Source: Bathymodiolus brooksi (Eukaryota; Mollusca; Bivalvia; Mytilida; Modiolidae). From it: a stretch of 64,000 nucleotides of DNA. The translations under genes were made by a program, and so were the position numbers. Each line of letters begins with the position of its first letter. Position 1 is the stretch's first letter. Positions 37,518-48,054 of the stretch are shown here, in pieces. The notes beneath the pieces were generated by a model that ran no database searches, was not told where the DNA came from, and saw only the letters and a list, made by a program, of their open reading frames with translations. The stretch is from positions 47,663,085 through 47,727,084 of the forward strand of contig OY804585.1 in NCBI GenBank assembly GCA_963680875.1. Reading direction: 5' to 3'.

Positions 37518-38125
37518 CTGCAACAGAAAGTTACATGTAAATTGATTTATATATGATAAAAATGTAGACGTCAAGACTAGTTCACTGGGTGTGCTTATGT
37601 AATATCTTCATCAGTTATGGCCTCAATGGCCAAACACTGGATGGCGTTGAGTTTCTGTGAGCATTCAAACCAAAGAGCATAAACAGAATAGCCGAACTCG
37701 GTTAATGTTTTTGGCTATCCTGGTTAGGCGAATTGGTGTTTTCACTGCTAAATGCTTAAGTTTATTTTCTTTTGATATTGAGTGAAACTTATGTAGGTTA
37801 TTCCAAAACTTGGTCTATTACTGTTAGTGAACTAATAATCCTCCAGAATATCATCTTCCCAGTAATCAGTGTGTTGGCACTGACATGGTATATAATATAT
37901 ATATTTAGCAATTTAAAGCTACTAAATTAGTATTAAAAGGAAAGCTCATCTCCCTCAGGACATTAGCAAATTTTGTATATGTATAATATTTTAAGCAAAT
38001 GTTGAAATGGTTCCAGCATGGTGGACATATATCTTAATGACATCATTTTAGTGGGGGCTATGGATATTAGATCTAGTTGAAATTCATTTATTATAATCTA
38101 CACTAATATTAGTATTGAATTATAT

Positions 38126-38291
38126 CTTGCTGTTGTTGCTGCTGGTACGACACGTGTGTAGTATTTATTCCACTTGTAGTAGGATAGCAACGGTAGACTT
38201 CCTTGCACAGTAAACAATTAATGCTACAATTATACCGATATCAATCAAACCTCCAACCACTGACCTAGCAATAGTTCCAGCAACACTTTCA
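38126..38291 (-). pseudogene. CYYR1-like copy A', transmembrane exon, disrupted
   Basis: The acceptor TTTTAG is intact (38292-38297). The frame begins ESVAGTIARSVVGGLIDIGI, then IVALIVYCARKS, a membrane segment with stop-transfer like copy B. Relative to copy B (173 nt) the exon is 166 nt: a net 7-nt loss after ARKS shifts the frame and gives an early TAA. The donor position reads AAG followed by ATATAA where copy B has CAG followed by GTATAA, so the invariant GT is lost. Both lesions would prevent a normal tail. Confidence 0.8.
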
Positions 38292-38389
38292 CTAAAATAA
38301 AGAAAAACGTGTGGTCGTTGGACATTTTTGTTTGTTTTATTTGTTTTTGCGTATAATGGCAATGCATACCAGATAACGTGACTAGATTT

Positions 38390-38830
38390 GCACTCTGAAT
38401 AAGTACATTCAAGGAACAGATAAACATCGGTGGGGTGTCATGGTGTCAAAAAGGACATACTAATGCTATTTAGTTCCATCGATCGAAGTGATAACTTCAA
38501 CTTCACCACTAGGAAAACTTGGGTCAGTACCTTCCTTGTTAGCAACAATCTGTTATAAAGAAAATCATGATAGGAACCACAAGGTTCGGAATATCGCATC
38601 AAAGTTAAATGAGAGATAAATATTCCATATGCATGTTGCTGTATTTGAATGGAAAATTCACATTATGAAACATGAAAGTATCTTTTTTGTCATAAAGTTT
38701 ATCTCTTAATCAGCCATCATTCCTGTGAGTAGGCCAAGCAATGAAGGAGTCGTATCTCTATCTGTGGTATCTATCTGAATTTGATCCACAATAAAACGAA
38801 ATGTAACTTAATATTTCCCTTAGACCTTCG
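38390..38830 (-). pseudogene. Penelope-like element remnant
   Basis: Duplicate of the remnant at 56990-57375: minus-strand traces of a KLYDKKD-like motif, a VNFPF-like motif and an LTRK.L..VFL..KLKSSL-like region, with frameshifts and stops. It is intronic to copy A'. Confidence 0.6.
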
Positions 38831-38924
38831 ACCATAGTTATCATCAAATCCTTTATTCCTAGCAAATACCAATGACCTTCTCTAAACCCTATGAGGCAGT
38901 GTGCATAATTCTTTGAGTGAGTGA

Positions 38925-39185
38925 GTGCTTTTTGTTTAGCGCAATTTCAAAGGCTATAGCATGGCGAGAACAAGTTAATTTTCAATGAGATGATGATGAG
39001 AGCCGCTTTGTACTAGACAAACACTATTAGCTTGATTTTTATAATGCTAGATCACTGGGACAACAGTCCGCGTATAGACATGTTGCCCCACTCGGACACA
39101 TTTTCCTGATTCCGAGTATTTAGAGTTGTTGATTTGACGCGACCGGGGCACGAATCTACGGCACTATGATCCTTTGAATTAATGT
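38925..39185 (-). mobile_element. SINE family S2
   Basis: It carries the S2 body (ATGGCGAGAACAAGTTAATT, CAACAGTCCGCGTATAGACA) and head remains (TTTGACGCGACCGGGGCACG). The middle is deleted relative to 57430-57765. Confidence 0.6.
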
Positions 39186-39208
39186 TGGCATTTCCATGTA
39201 ACACTTAC

Positions 39209-39319
39209 CTGCAACAGTACTCATTGTACCTATATCCACAACAACTGGAACAATAAAAATAGCTGTAATAATAATAGCTTGCATAAGCGTTGTAACAAGT
39301 TTCAGCTCCAACCAACATC
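39209..39319 (-). pseudogene. CYYR1-like copy A', Cys/Tyr-rich exon, acceptor damaged
   Basis: It encodes LVGAETCYN, an alternating Ala/Ser/Tyr run with four consecutive Tyr, then YFYCSSCCGYRYNEYCC. All Cys match copy B and the donor GTAAGT (39208-39203) is intact. The acceptor differs: copy B has CTAG before GG, while here the aligned bases are TAAG before G. The AG has moved by one base, so its use would shift the frame by one. The coding part itself is undamaged, so decay appears recent. Confidence 0.75.
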
Positions 39320-39404
39320 CTTATAATAAAATGAAAAACAAAAACATACAACACTGTACAGACAATTCAAAAAAATATTATAATAACACAGATATTAAGG
39401 GTTA

Positions 39405-39660
39405 GGGTTATGATTATTAACGCCACTTTCAACAATATTTCAGCTATATCGTGGCAGTCAGTTTTAATGGTGGAGGAAACCAGAATACCCAGAGAATACA
39501 ACCGACCTACTGTAAGTCACTGATAAACTTTTTCACATAATGTTATCGAGTACACCTTGCAATGAACGGGGTTCGAACTCACAACATTAATGGTGACTGG
39601 CACTGATTGTAGAGGTAGTTACAAATCCAACAACCATACGATCACGACCTCAAATATATA
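39405..39660 (-). mobile_element. SINE family S1 (minus), with AT microsatellite at its end
   Basis: It has ACTTTCAACAATATTTCAGC, ATCGTGGCAGTCAG and GGGGTTCGAACTCACAACAT (B box inverse), ending in ACCATACGATCACGACC. 39655-39676 is a pure AT-dinucleotide run. Duplicate at 57985-58235. Confidence 0.65.
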
Positions 39661-40058
39661 TATATATATATATATGTGTGTTAACCTGATGTTGGATAAG
39701 TCATATTAAGGAATTTGAATGTCAACAAAAAATGTATTAGTAAGTTAAAGATGCTAAGCATACTTATCTATCTCGAATTCGGATGTAATGCTTTCCTTGA
39801 GGTAGAGTTACAGCTATTTTATATTATAGTCTGTTTGACATTTATAAATGTTTAGAAAAAAATTCTTAAAAATCCAGTTTTGAAATCAAAATTAATTTCA
39901 AAACTGTTGGTCCATTATTAAAACAAGTTAACCATTAGGTATCTATGTTAATTATATTTCCGAAGGGTAAAAATCTGCATGGAGTGGGTACAAATAGTGT
40001 AAGAGCCCAACCATCAAAGCAAAATAACAGATATGTGCTTTCTATGTATATTTCATTG

Positions 40059-40168
40059 TACCATGTGACATAGGACATTAAAATATTAAAAGGCTACTCA
40101 CTAACTGCCCATTAAGGTGATATTCAATTGTTATTGATGTCCTTTAATGCCCTGTGTCACATGGTACA
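40059..40168. mobile_element. Small hairpin element
   Basis: TGTACCATGTGACATAGGAC faces GCCCTGTGTCACATGGTACA. Arms are about 26 bp and the total about 110 bp. The duplicate is at 58705-58815. Confidence 0.65.
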
Positions 40169-40485
40169 GTCTGTTTTGTGTTGAAAGTGGCGTTGGTCAC
40201 CATAACCCTTACCCTAAGACTTTTGCCTTATCAATATTATGACATTAGAAATAATGAGCATGTCAAAATCACTTACACAAGCGAACAAATAACTTTACAC
40301 TTTTCTTGATTTTTTTTAAAAGAACGATTAGTTCTTACACCTGATTTGGCCTATACAATTCAAAAATAATATCTTAATCAATCGTTAACTATGTATAGTT
40401 GTTACCAAGAAAAACAAACAAAAACCTGTAAACTTCCTGGTAGAAAATATATGTAATGACAATAATACAATGAAAAATTAAAACA

Positions 40486-41612
40486 ATACTACACTGTAGG
40501 AACAATACTACACTGTAGGAACATTACTACACTGTAGGAACAATACTACACTGTAGGAACAATACTACACTGTAGGAACAAATACTACACTGTAGGAACA
40601 ATACTACACTGTAGGAACAATACTACACTGTAGAAACAATACTACACTGTAGGAACAATACTACACTGTAGAAACAATACTACACTGTAGGAACAATACT
40701 ACACTGTAGGAACAATACTACACTGTAGGAACAATACTACACTGTAGGAACAATACTACACTGTAGGAACAATACTACACTGTAGGAACAATACTACATT
40801 GTAGGAACAAATACTACCCTGTAGGAACAATACTACACTGTAGGAACAATACTACACTGTAGGAACAATACTACACTGTAGGAACAATACTACACTGTAG
40901 GAACAATACTACATTGTAGGAACAAATACTACACTGTAGGAACAATACTACACTGTAGAAACAATACTACACTGTAGGAACAATACTACATTGTAGGAAC
41001 AATACTACACTGTAGGAACAATACTACACTGTAGGAACAATACTACACTGTAGGAACAATACTACACTGTAGGAACAATACTACACTGTAGGAACAATAC
41101 TACACTGTAGGAACAATACTACACTGTAGGAACATTACTACACTGTAGGAACAAATACTACCCTGTAGGAACAATACTACACTGTAGGAACAATACTACA
41201 CTGTAGGAACAATACTACACTGTAGGAACAATACTACACTGTAGGAACAATACTACATTGTAGGAACAAATACTACACTGTAGGAACAATACTACACTGT
41301 AGGAACAATACTACACTGTAGAAACAATACTACACTGTAGGAACAATACTACATTGTAGGAACAATACTACACTGTAGGAACAATACTACACTGTAGGAA
41401 CAATACTACACTGTAGGAACAATACTACACTGTAGGAACAATACTACATTGTAGGAACAAATACTACACTGTAGGAACAATACTACACTGTAGGAACAAT
41501 ACTACACTGTAGAAACAATACTACACTGTAGGAACAATACTACATTGTAGGAACAATACTACACTGTAGGAACAATACTACGCTGTAAGAACAATACTAC
41601 ACTGTAAGAACA
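40486..41612. repeat. 19-bp minisatellite, about 59 copies
   Basis: The unit is TACTACACTGTAGGAACAA. Variants with CTACATTGTAGGAACAAATA recur at intervals, showing block-wise amplification (two blocks of about 190-290 bp are repeated). The duplicate at 59166-59475 has far fewer copies and is interrupted by another repeat. Confidence 0.95.
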
Positions 41613-41919
41613 ATTCCAAAATCCTATCGATAACACGAAGAAACCGAGGAAAAGTGTTACCCTAGAACCACATACATACACTTCAATAAAAAGTAGCGTA
41701 TTCATCCGCCCAGTAGTCAGTGTTTCACCACTTACATGGTTTATTATATATACCGTATTTCTTCTAATAAACGCCCCGGGGGCGTTGACATTTTCCAAAA
41801 GGGGGGCGTTAATTAGAGAAAATATTTCCAAGTTGACTTCGTGAAACAGACAATAGAATTTTACACGTGTGTCGGTTTTCTCATTGTTATCTATAAATAG
41901 CACAATCCAGTTGATGTAA

Positions 41920-42135
41920 ATTCTTATAAACGTGTTTGATAATCCAGGACAGTGTGTTGGGCATGTTCCGATAGAGTTTAGCAAGATTTTTAGTTATTTT
42001 TTAAGACGGGGAGGAAACATAAACGTGACTGTTACGGGAGATAAATTTTTTAACATTGGACTTGAAGTACCGTGCACATATACATTTTCTGGAAGTAATA
42101 CCGATATAGAGAAATTGAAAACTTTGTTAAAATAA
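41920..42135 (+). CDS. Short open frame upstream of the transposase (HIRAN-like?)
   Basis: The frame is open from 41920, with no in-frame ATG, to a TAA at 42133-42135 that overlaps the transposase ATG by one base (TAATG). The product would contain VFDNPGQCVGHVPIEFSKIF, then YFLRRGGNINVTVTG and GLEVPCTYTFSG. The pattern VGHVP...FLRRGG...VTG...GLEVPC...F.G recalls, from memory, a HIRAN-like domain of invertebrate transposon-associated proteins. The N-terminal half of such a domain is missing here. It may be a terminal exon, a translated uORF, or a decayed gene carried within the transposon. Expression is unproven. Confidence 0.4.
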   Translation: MLINVFDNPGQCVGHVPIEFSKIFSYFLRRGGNINVTVTGDKFFNIGLEVPCTYTFSGSNTDIEKLKTLLK

Positions 42136-43502
42136 TGGAGACTTCAGCAAAAAAGACTAAATACACGTTTTCGTTCAAACTTAAAGTTATTCAGTTTGCA
42201 GAGCAAAAAGGAAAACATGCGGCAGCAAAACTATTTAAAATTGACAGAAAACGCGTGCGAGAATGGTGTAAAAATAAATCTGCAATAGAAAATGGACAAA
42301 AGAGTCAGAAAAGATTACCAGGTAGGGGTAAACCTGTCCGCTATAAGGAAATTGACAATAAACTGATGGCCTGGTTTCGTGAAAAACGAGATGCTGGTGT
42401 TCGTGTTACAGGAAAGGCCATGCGAGCGGAGGCATTAAGACTACATAAAGAAAACGGCAGTCAGTCGTTTAAAGCATCACTTGGCTGGTTTGACAAATTC
42501 AAAAAACGACATAAAATTACATTCAGAAGGTCAACACATGTCGCACAACATTCAACATCCATAGTAGACGATCGTGTCGACAAATTTTTTAATTTTGTTA
42601 TCCGGATGCGTAGATTTCGCGGATATGAAACCAGTGAAATAGGCAATATGGATGAGACCCCAGTGTGGTTCGAAATGCCAGGAAAGTCAACATTAGCTGA
42701 ACGTGGGGAAAAGGAGGTGCGTGTGGCAACAACGGGCCATGAAAAAGAAAGACTTACTGTTACGCTCGCTGCTCATGCTGACGGAACAAAACTACCTCCT
42801 CTTGTTCACCTACCTGGTGTCCGTCCACTACCAAAAAATGAAGTTCCGAACGGTGTGGTAGTGTCTATGTGTGGATCGGGAAAAAAGTCTTGGGCAAACG
42901 AAGAAAGCATTAACTTTTGGTTGAAAAGAATTTGGGGTTTAAATAACCAAAAACGCCGTTTTCTCGTTTGGGATGCCTTTAGGGCACATATAACTCCATC
43001 CATCAAGGAGTCTGTCCGAATGAAATACAACTCGGATCTGTGTGTTATTCCCGGAGGATGCACATCAAAATTACAGCCGACTGATGTTTCATGGAATAAA
43101 CCGTTTAAGTCGCAATTATCAGAAATGTATGATGAATGGCTATTTTCTGGACCTGTGGAGAAAACCAAAGGTGGCAACAGACGTGCTCCTTCTAAATCTT
43201 TAATTCTGAAATGGATCAAACAATCCTGGGATGCAATTTATCCTGACATAATACGTAAATCATTTAAAAAATGTGGAATCTCGAATGCCTTGGACGGCAG
43301 TGAAGATAATTTATTTCAAAATGAAGGCGACGATGATCCATTTGAAGGATTCGACGAAGAGGACGTCAGAATGGATGAGGAAATTTTAGCAAACGTTTCG
43401 TCATTCAACGAACAAAACACCGAAATCAGCGATGGTGAAAACGAAATAAATTCAGAATTGGAAGAGGAAAATGAAACCGATTATGACAGTGACGGACATT
43501 AA
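42135..43502 (+). CDS. pogo-type transposase, 455 aa, intact
   Basis: This is a DDE/D transposase that would cut and reinsert the surrounding element at TA targets. Domains by eye: residues about 10-50 a psq/CENP-B-like helix-turn-helix (FSFKLKVIQFAEQKG...FKIDRKRVREWCKN); 70-130 a second DNA-binding HTH of Tc5/CENP-B type (...MAWFREKRDAGVRVTGKAMR...GWFDKFKKRH); 165-370 the catalytic domain. Acidic residues are D173 in GNMDETPVWF, D280 in LVWDAFRAHIT and D317 in SKLQPTDVSWNKPFK, giving D-x36-D. Residues 385-455 are a strongly acidic tail. The length fits pogo/Tigger transposases. The ATG is the first in frame. No stop or frameshift is present, so it may still be functional; a domesticated gene is less likely because TIRs flank it. 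Confidence 0.92.
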   Translation: METSAKKTKYTFSFKLKVIQFAEQKGKHAAAKLFKIDRKRVREWCKNKSAIENGQKSQKRLPGRGKPVRYKEIDNKLMAWFREKRDAGVRVTGKAMRAEALRLHKENGSQSFKASLGWFDKFKKRHKITFRRSTHVAQHSTSIVDDRVDKFFNFVIRMRRFRGYETSEIGNMDETPVWFEMPGKSTLAERGEKEVRVATTGHEKERLTVTLAAHADGTKLPPLVHLPGVRPLPKNEVPNGVVVSMCGSGKKSWANEESINFWLKRIWGLNNQKRRFLVWDAFRAHITPSIKESVRMKYNSDLCVIPGGCTSKLQPTDVSWNKPFKSQLSEMYDEWLFSGPVEKTKGGNRRAPSKSLILKWIKQSWDAIYPDIIRKSFKKCGISNALDGSEDNLFQNEGDDDPFEGFDEEDVRMDEEILANVSSFNEQNTEISDGENEINSELEEENETDYDSDGH

Positions 43503-43889
43503 CGATGTATAGCTTTTACCAGTTGTATAAAATCTTTATGAAAAAACTTAGTTTTAGTTTAGAATAGTTACCGTAGTTCATTGATAGATAGATTTAGAGT
43601 GTAGATTATTGATTTATTTTCCGATGTACATGTAGCATGTGTAGCAAAGTGCATAATTAGCGGAACTACCGGTATTTTTGGAACTCATTGTTCGATTATT
43701 TTACAATTTTTATTAAAGCTCAAATCGATTACTGTATAATTCTAATTAAAGTTCTAAGATTACTGGTCTTAATTTATTTTTATGGAAATGGGGGCGTTTA
43801 TTAGAAGTAAAAATGTTCTGTTGGCAGAATTAAGTGAGGGGGCGTTTATTAGAAGGGGGGCGTTAATTAGAAGAATTACATTTCTAAAT

Positions 43890-44325
43890 AATGTAATTAT
43901 TATTAGCACTAAGGTTCTCCTTTCTCAAATATAGGTGACCTTAATAAACTTTGGCGATCCTGTATGCCCTTTGTTTTACTTGCTACCAAAACCTTTTAAA
44001 TTATTTGGCTTACCAATATTTAGATTTTGAGCGTACCTGATAAAGGCTATTCCAGAAACGGGTCGTGTGCATTAAATTTGATATCTACGTCTAGATCATA
44101 TCAATCAAATATAATTCTCAAAGATTTTTCTATTTCGAGCAGCGAGTACGAATTAATTTTATATTTAACGACAATGTTTCTGCTCGAAGTAATATGTCCG
44201 AAGCAACAGTTAAAATATAAAACTCTTTAAGACTTATATTTAATCGATATGGTCTAGAATGGACAATTTAACACTCACTACATATACAAAATACGTACTT
44301 TGTCGGAAAATATAAATTTATTTGA
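43890..44325. repeat. M2 repeat tail and short dispersed segment
   Basis: It has GGCGATCCTGTATGCCCTTT of M2, then GAGCGTACCTGATAAAGGCT, also found at 60116. No gene; the plus-strand frames here are repeat-derived. Confidence 0.5.
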
Positions 44326-44595
44326 GGGCCCGGGTGGCTCAATGAGTTAGGTAGTTGGATTACCTAACAACTCATATAAGCCAATCACCAATACGGCGTC
44401 TGTTCGCGCCCGACTTTCTAAATAACAAAAGAGGATGCACTCGACTCGCAGCTGCAAGTGATAAAGTTTATCAGTTGCTTGCCCATGGTCGGTGGTTCTC
44501 TCCGGCTTCCTCCACCACTAAAACTGCTCCCCATGATTGAGCTGATATATTGCTGAAAGTGGCGTTAAACACAATAAAGTCAATCAATCAAACAA
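44325..44595 (+). mobile_element. tRNA-derived SINE (S1-type body, different head)
   Basis: The head GGCCCGGGTGGCTCAATGAG is tRNA-like. The body is CGGTGGTTCTCTCCGGCTTC, then GATATATTGCTGAAAGTGGC and GTTAAACACAATAAAGTCAA, ending in an (AATC)n tail. The duplicate lacks it, so it is a post-duplication insertion or loss. Confidence 0.7.
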
Positions 44596-45365
44596 TACAT
44601 GTATGTGTACGAGCTTTAGAAACAGGTAGAAAAAGCGAGCAATAGGTGAATTTTTCTAGCCGGTTTCGCAGCGAATGCAAATTAATTTTATATCTATCTA
44701 AAATGTACATATTATTTTGTTTATCCTGCGATATAGAGAAGTCCAAGACACCTGTCAAATTATCTGAAAATAGCTGAAGCAAACGCCGTTCAAGTCGTTT
44801 TCAATTATGTCATCTGTGACATTAGCGCTTGTACTGTTACCGTTTCTTTCTGTCGCTCTACACGAGTCAGGTACCAGAAATGCTTTATCAAGTCCATTAC
44901 TAAATAACACTGAAGTTTATTTGCCCCTTTATTAATACTCAAAATCACACAATTGCAGGATAAAAGATTATATTATACTTATGACATAATTGGAATTGGT
45001 AACCGAAGGCAATTAGCCAAGTATATTATAATTCAACATTCATTTCCAAATTCTCCGTTATTTGCTAATAGCAAATCCTATTTGGAATATCCCATTCTTC
45101 TGTAGTACAGAACATAGAACATTTCCCCATTTTATGTAGAATATTCCATCATAGAGCTACAAATACATCCATTATATGTTCCACGATTCAAAGGAACAAT
45201 AGTCGTATAGCAGTCACTCATTGATGGAGTAAATTAAGGGACTATCAAAATCAAAACGATGTATTGAACTGGTTCATTACAAAAGTCTTCAAGAAAAATG
45301 TGCGAATAATGGGACTAAATGATCCAATATCAAAATCAGATATTGAGCTGGTTAAGCCACTAGTG
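44596..45365. other. AT-rich sequence shared with 60400-60965, no gene seen
   Basis: Collinear with the second copy (CGCTCTACACGAGTCAGGTA at 44855 and 60670). Only short frames without domains are present. Confidence 0.5.
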
Positions 45366-45369
45366 GTGC

Positions 45370-45840
45370 AGGAACTGCTTACCATTCGGGAGCACTTGAG
45401 TTCATCCCCGATTATAAGTGGGGTTCGTGTTGCTCAATCTTTAGTTTCTCTATAGTGTTTTGTAGAGTATTGTTTCTCCTTTCGTCCTGTTTCTTCTGGC
45501 TATTGCATTGTCTGTCCTTCTTTGGCTGACGGCTTCAGATTACCTTTTTTATGTGTCCAAACTATTCTTTTTACCTAGTATTAGCGGGCCGTCGTGGTCG
45601 TGATTGTATGGTATGTAAATACCTATGCAGTCAGTGTCTATCACCACTAAAGTTGTGAGTTCGATCCCTGTTCATGGCGAGGTGTACTGGATACAACATT
45701 ATTTTCTGAAGTTTGTCAGAGACTTGGGACAGGTCGGTGGTTTTCTCCGGGTACTCCGGTTTCCTCCACCAATAAAACTGACCGACACAATATAATTGTA
45801 ATGAAGTTGAAAGTGGCGTTAAAAACCATAAAACCAAACC
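45370..45840. repeat. M1 repeat (minus) followed by S1 SINE (plus)
   Basis: 45370-45550 is the inverse of M1 (GTGGTGCAGGAACTGCTTAC, GCATTGTCTGTCCTTC). 45585-45840 is the most complete S1 SINE: GGGCCGTCGTGGTCGTGATT head, GTTGTGAGTTCGATCCC B box, GGTACTCCGGTTTCCTCCAC body and GTTAAAAACCATAAAACC tail. Duplicated at 61675-62165. Confidence 0.7.
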
Positions 45841-46345
45841 TAACCTAGTTTTAGCTTTACCTTGGACTGTAATACTAAAAAGTAGGACAGTAGATCCATC
45901 ATAATGACCAATGGCTGAATAATATGAAAAGTGTTCTCAAAAAAGTAGATCACTGGATAAATAGTTATTTGATTCCCTGAGCTATAAAATTTGGTAATAA
46001 TGTATCAATGGGCTACCAAGAACTGCTTTGTGCTTAGGCCTAATACTTCTTCTGTCTCTACCCTCAATTACGTATGTGCAATATCGCCACTTTTCCGTAA
46101 ACAAAACAAGGTATTATATTACCCATTGGACGCCCGTTAAGTCTAATTCTAAAACAAAAACATCGTCTATTGTGGTATTTAAATCCATTGTTCTGAGATA
46201 TGAACGTGAAACACTAAACTTTTCTTAAATTCTATTTTTAGCGGTACATGTTGCGTGAACTATATTTATGAAAATGTTGCTATATATAAGCTAGTTAAGG
46301 AAGTCACAATAACTCCAATGGAAGCTACTGCAAAATATAATCTAT
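45841..46345. other. End of duplication block 2, no gene seen
   Basis: Collinearity with 62170-62390 stops near 46070. The rest is AT-rich. Confidence 0.45.
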
Positions 46346-46349
46346 ACCG

Positions 46350-46560
46350 ATGAAGGTTGCTAAAAATGCGTAAATCCCAAAATGGAAGTTGCTAAAAATG
46401 AGTAAATCCCAAAATGAAAGTTGCCAATAGTGCGTAAATACCAAAATGAAAGTTGCCAATAGTGCGTAAATACCAAAATGAAAGTTGGCAAAATTACATA
46501 AATACCAAAACGAAAAGTGCCAAAAATACATATGTAGCAAAATGGAAGTTGCCATTTCTG
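46350..46560. repeat. 32-bp minisatellite, about 6 copies
   Basis: The unit contains CCAAAATGAAAGTTGCCAAT. A minus-strand frame repeats FGIYALLATF, an artefact of the period. Confidence 0.75.
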
Positions 46561-46809
46561 TAAGGGAATGACCCAATGACCCGTTTATTATTCACCTGTA
46601 AATGTATTCAAAATATTTGGAGAGTCTTATTAGGCAAAATAAAACGGGGATTAAACATGCTACAAAAAAAACAAACAAAAAAAACAATAAAGAAAATGTA
46701 ATTGTGTCTGATTGGCAAGAAATATTATATAAAGATATTCAAGAAATTCACTTAATTATCAATTATATTATGCTAAGTATCAAATGGAGTCAGTGAGTAA
46801 TTGTTATTT

Positions 46810-47140
46810 AACGCCAACTCAACAATATTTCAGCTATATCATGGCTAGAGCAAGTTAATTTTCAATTAAATGATGATGATGTTCTAAATCAACACACTGA
46901 GTTGAATTTTTATAGTGCTAGTTCACTGAAACAACAATCCGTGGAGAGACATGTCGCCCTACTCGGACATATTATCTTGATTCCGAGCCAACCAGTCTTT
47001 TCTCTATCTCCTCAATGCTGCGTACTTAGCGGAGAAGCAACAAATACCAATGTTATAGTCGTTGGTTTGACCCGACCGGGGCTGGAACGCACGATTTACC
47101 GCACTCGAGGCGAGCACGCTAACAATTACACCACCGATAT
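46810..47140 (-). mobile_element. tRNA-derived SINE (family S2), near complete
   Basis: Minus-strand head GGTGTAATTGTTAGCGTGCT, then a CGCCTCGAGTGCGG arm, B-box-like GTGCGTTCCAGCC, and body with AGCATTGAGGAGATAG. The tail includes GAAATATTGTTGAGTTGGCG. The 132-codon plus frame across it (46902-47300) is not a gene. Confidence 0.7.
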
Positions 47141-47500
47141 GGTTAGTATGAAATGGATTATTTGGAAAGAGAGAAATGTAGATAAATATCAGAAACAAAT
47201 TGCTACGAAATCAAAAAGTATTAACATCTTAAAAGGCGAAATCTCCTTTTATTATCATACGCAACACATAAAACTGGGAACTATTTCTTTACAGCAATAA
47301 TAGAAATATTGTGTAGGTAAAGTTTAATCCCTGATCAAGTATTGTCTATTGACTTGTCTAACACACCCTAACAATGATATCGTATTTATTATTTGTATTG
47401 TAATGGAAAATACACTCCAACTATAGATTCTTAAAAATAATCAACGAAACCTGTAAGGTGTATTCTCTTACATTTGTATTGTGTAAGACATATAGAATAT
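47141..47500. other. AT-rich, no gene seen
   Basis: Nothing recognisable. Confidence 0.4.
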
Positions 47501-47614
47501 AACACCAGCAAAGGTGCAAGACAGAGAAATCTCCGACACCAGAGGGTAAGATTTCAATCTTATCCGAGGGTGTCGGAGATTTCCCTGTCTTGCACTTTTT
47601 GCCGGTGTTTGATT
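47501..47614. mobile_element. Hairpin MITE with 40-bp arms
   Basis: ACACCAGCAAAGGTGCAAGA opposes TCTTGCACTTTTTGCCGGTG; the inner arms GAAATCTCCGACACC and GGTGTCGGAGATTTC are perfect. The loop is about 25 bp. No coding potential. Confidence 0.8.
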
Positions 47615-48054
47615 TTATTTCTCACTTTTATCGGTAGTTGTGTATTGCTTGACAGCTATGTACTTTTAGCAGACAATCATGTAAACAATGTGAGTTATTT
47701 CCCCTTCACGTCATTCAAAAAAGTAATTCCGTATGTTTGTGTATTGCTTGAAGGTTATTATGTAATAACGTGGCTGATTGTTAGGATTCGCCAACTTGTA
47801 ATTTCTTCACTACTTAATGTTGAATCTAATTGTACATTGTATGAAAAAATTAATCATTTTAAAATGTAAGTTAAATTGTAAAAAAGGGAGTAGTTTGTGT
47901 CTCATTTGGGTTTTTTCTGGACAAATCAAGTGTGTACCTAACAGGAGGGTCCTAAGTTAAGTTACCATTGGCTGCTTAAGTTAATATAAGAACATCTAAT
48001 TTCAATAAAAATGTACATCTTAGTATAAGTAGTAACGGCGAAAAACTATTACGC

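Larger units (their letters stand above)
41753..43880 (+). mobile_element. pogo/Tigger-type DNA transposon, apparently complete
   Basis: It is about 2.1 kb, starting after TA with CCGTATTTCTTCTAATAAAC, then GCCCC, and ending GGCGTTAATTAGAAGAATTA, a near inverse. Subterminal copies of GGGGGCGTTWATTAGA occur at 41801-41817, 43791-43806, 43838-43853 and 43855-43871, plausible transposase binding sites. It encodes an open 455-aa transposase. The aligned place in the duplicate (near 59945-59970) has no element, so insertion postdates the duplication or was lost there. Confidence 0.88.
37850..46070. repeat. Segmental duplication block 2, first copy
   Basis: It is collinear with 56325-62390: M2 repeat, transmembrane exon, Penelope remnant, S2 SINE, Cys exon, S1 SINE, a hairpin element, the 19-bp minisatellite, and M1/S1 repeats near the end. 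The pogo element at 41753-43880 and the S1 copy at 44325 are absent from the second copy. Confidence 0.9.

Noticed and set aside
46902..47300. 132-codon plus-strand open frame
   Set aside because: It runs through a minus-strand S2 SINE, and the same peptide pieces recur at 51900-52115 in another SINE copy.
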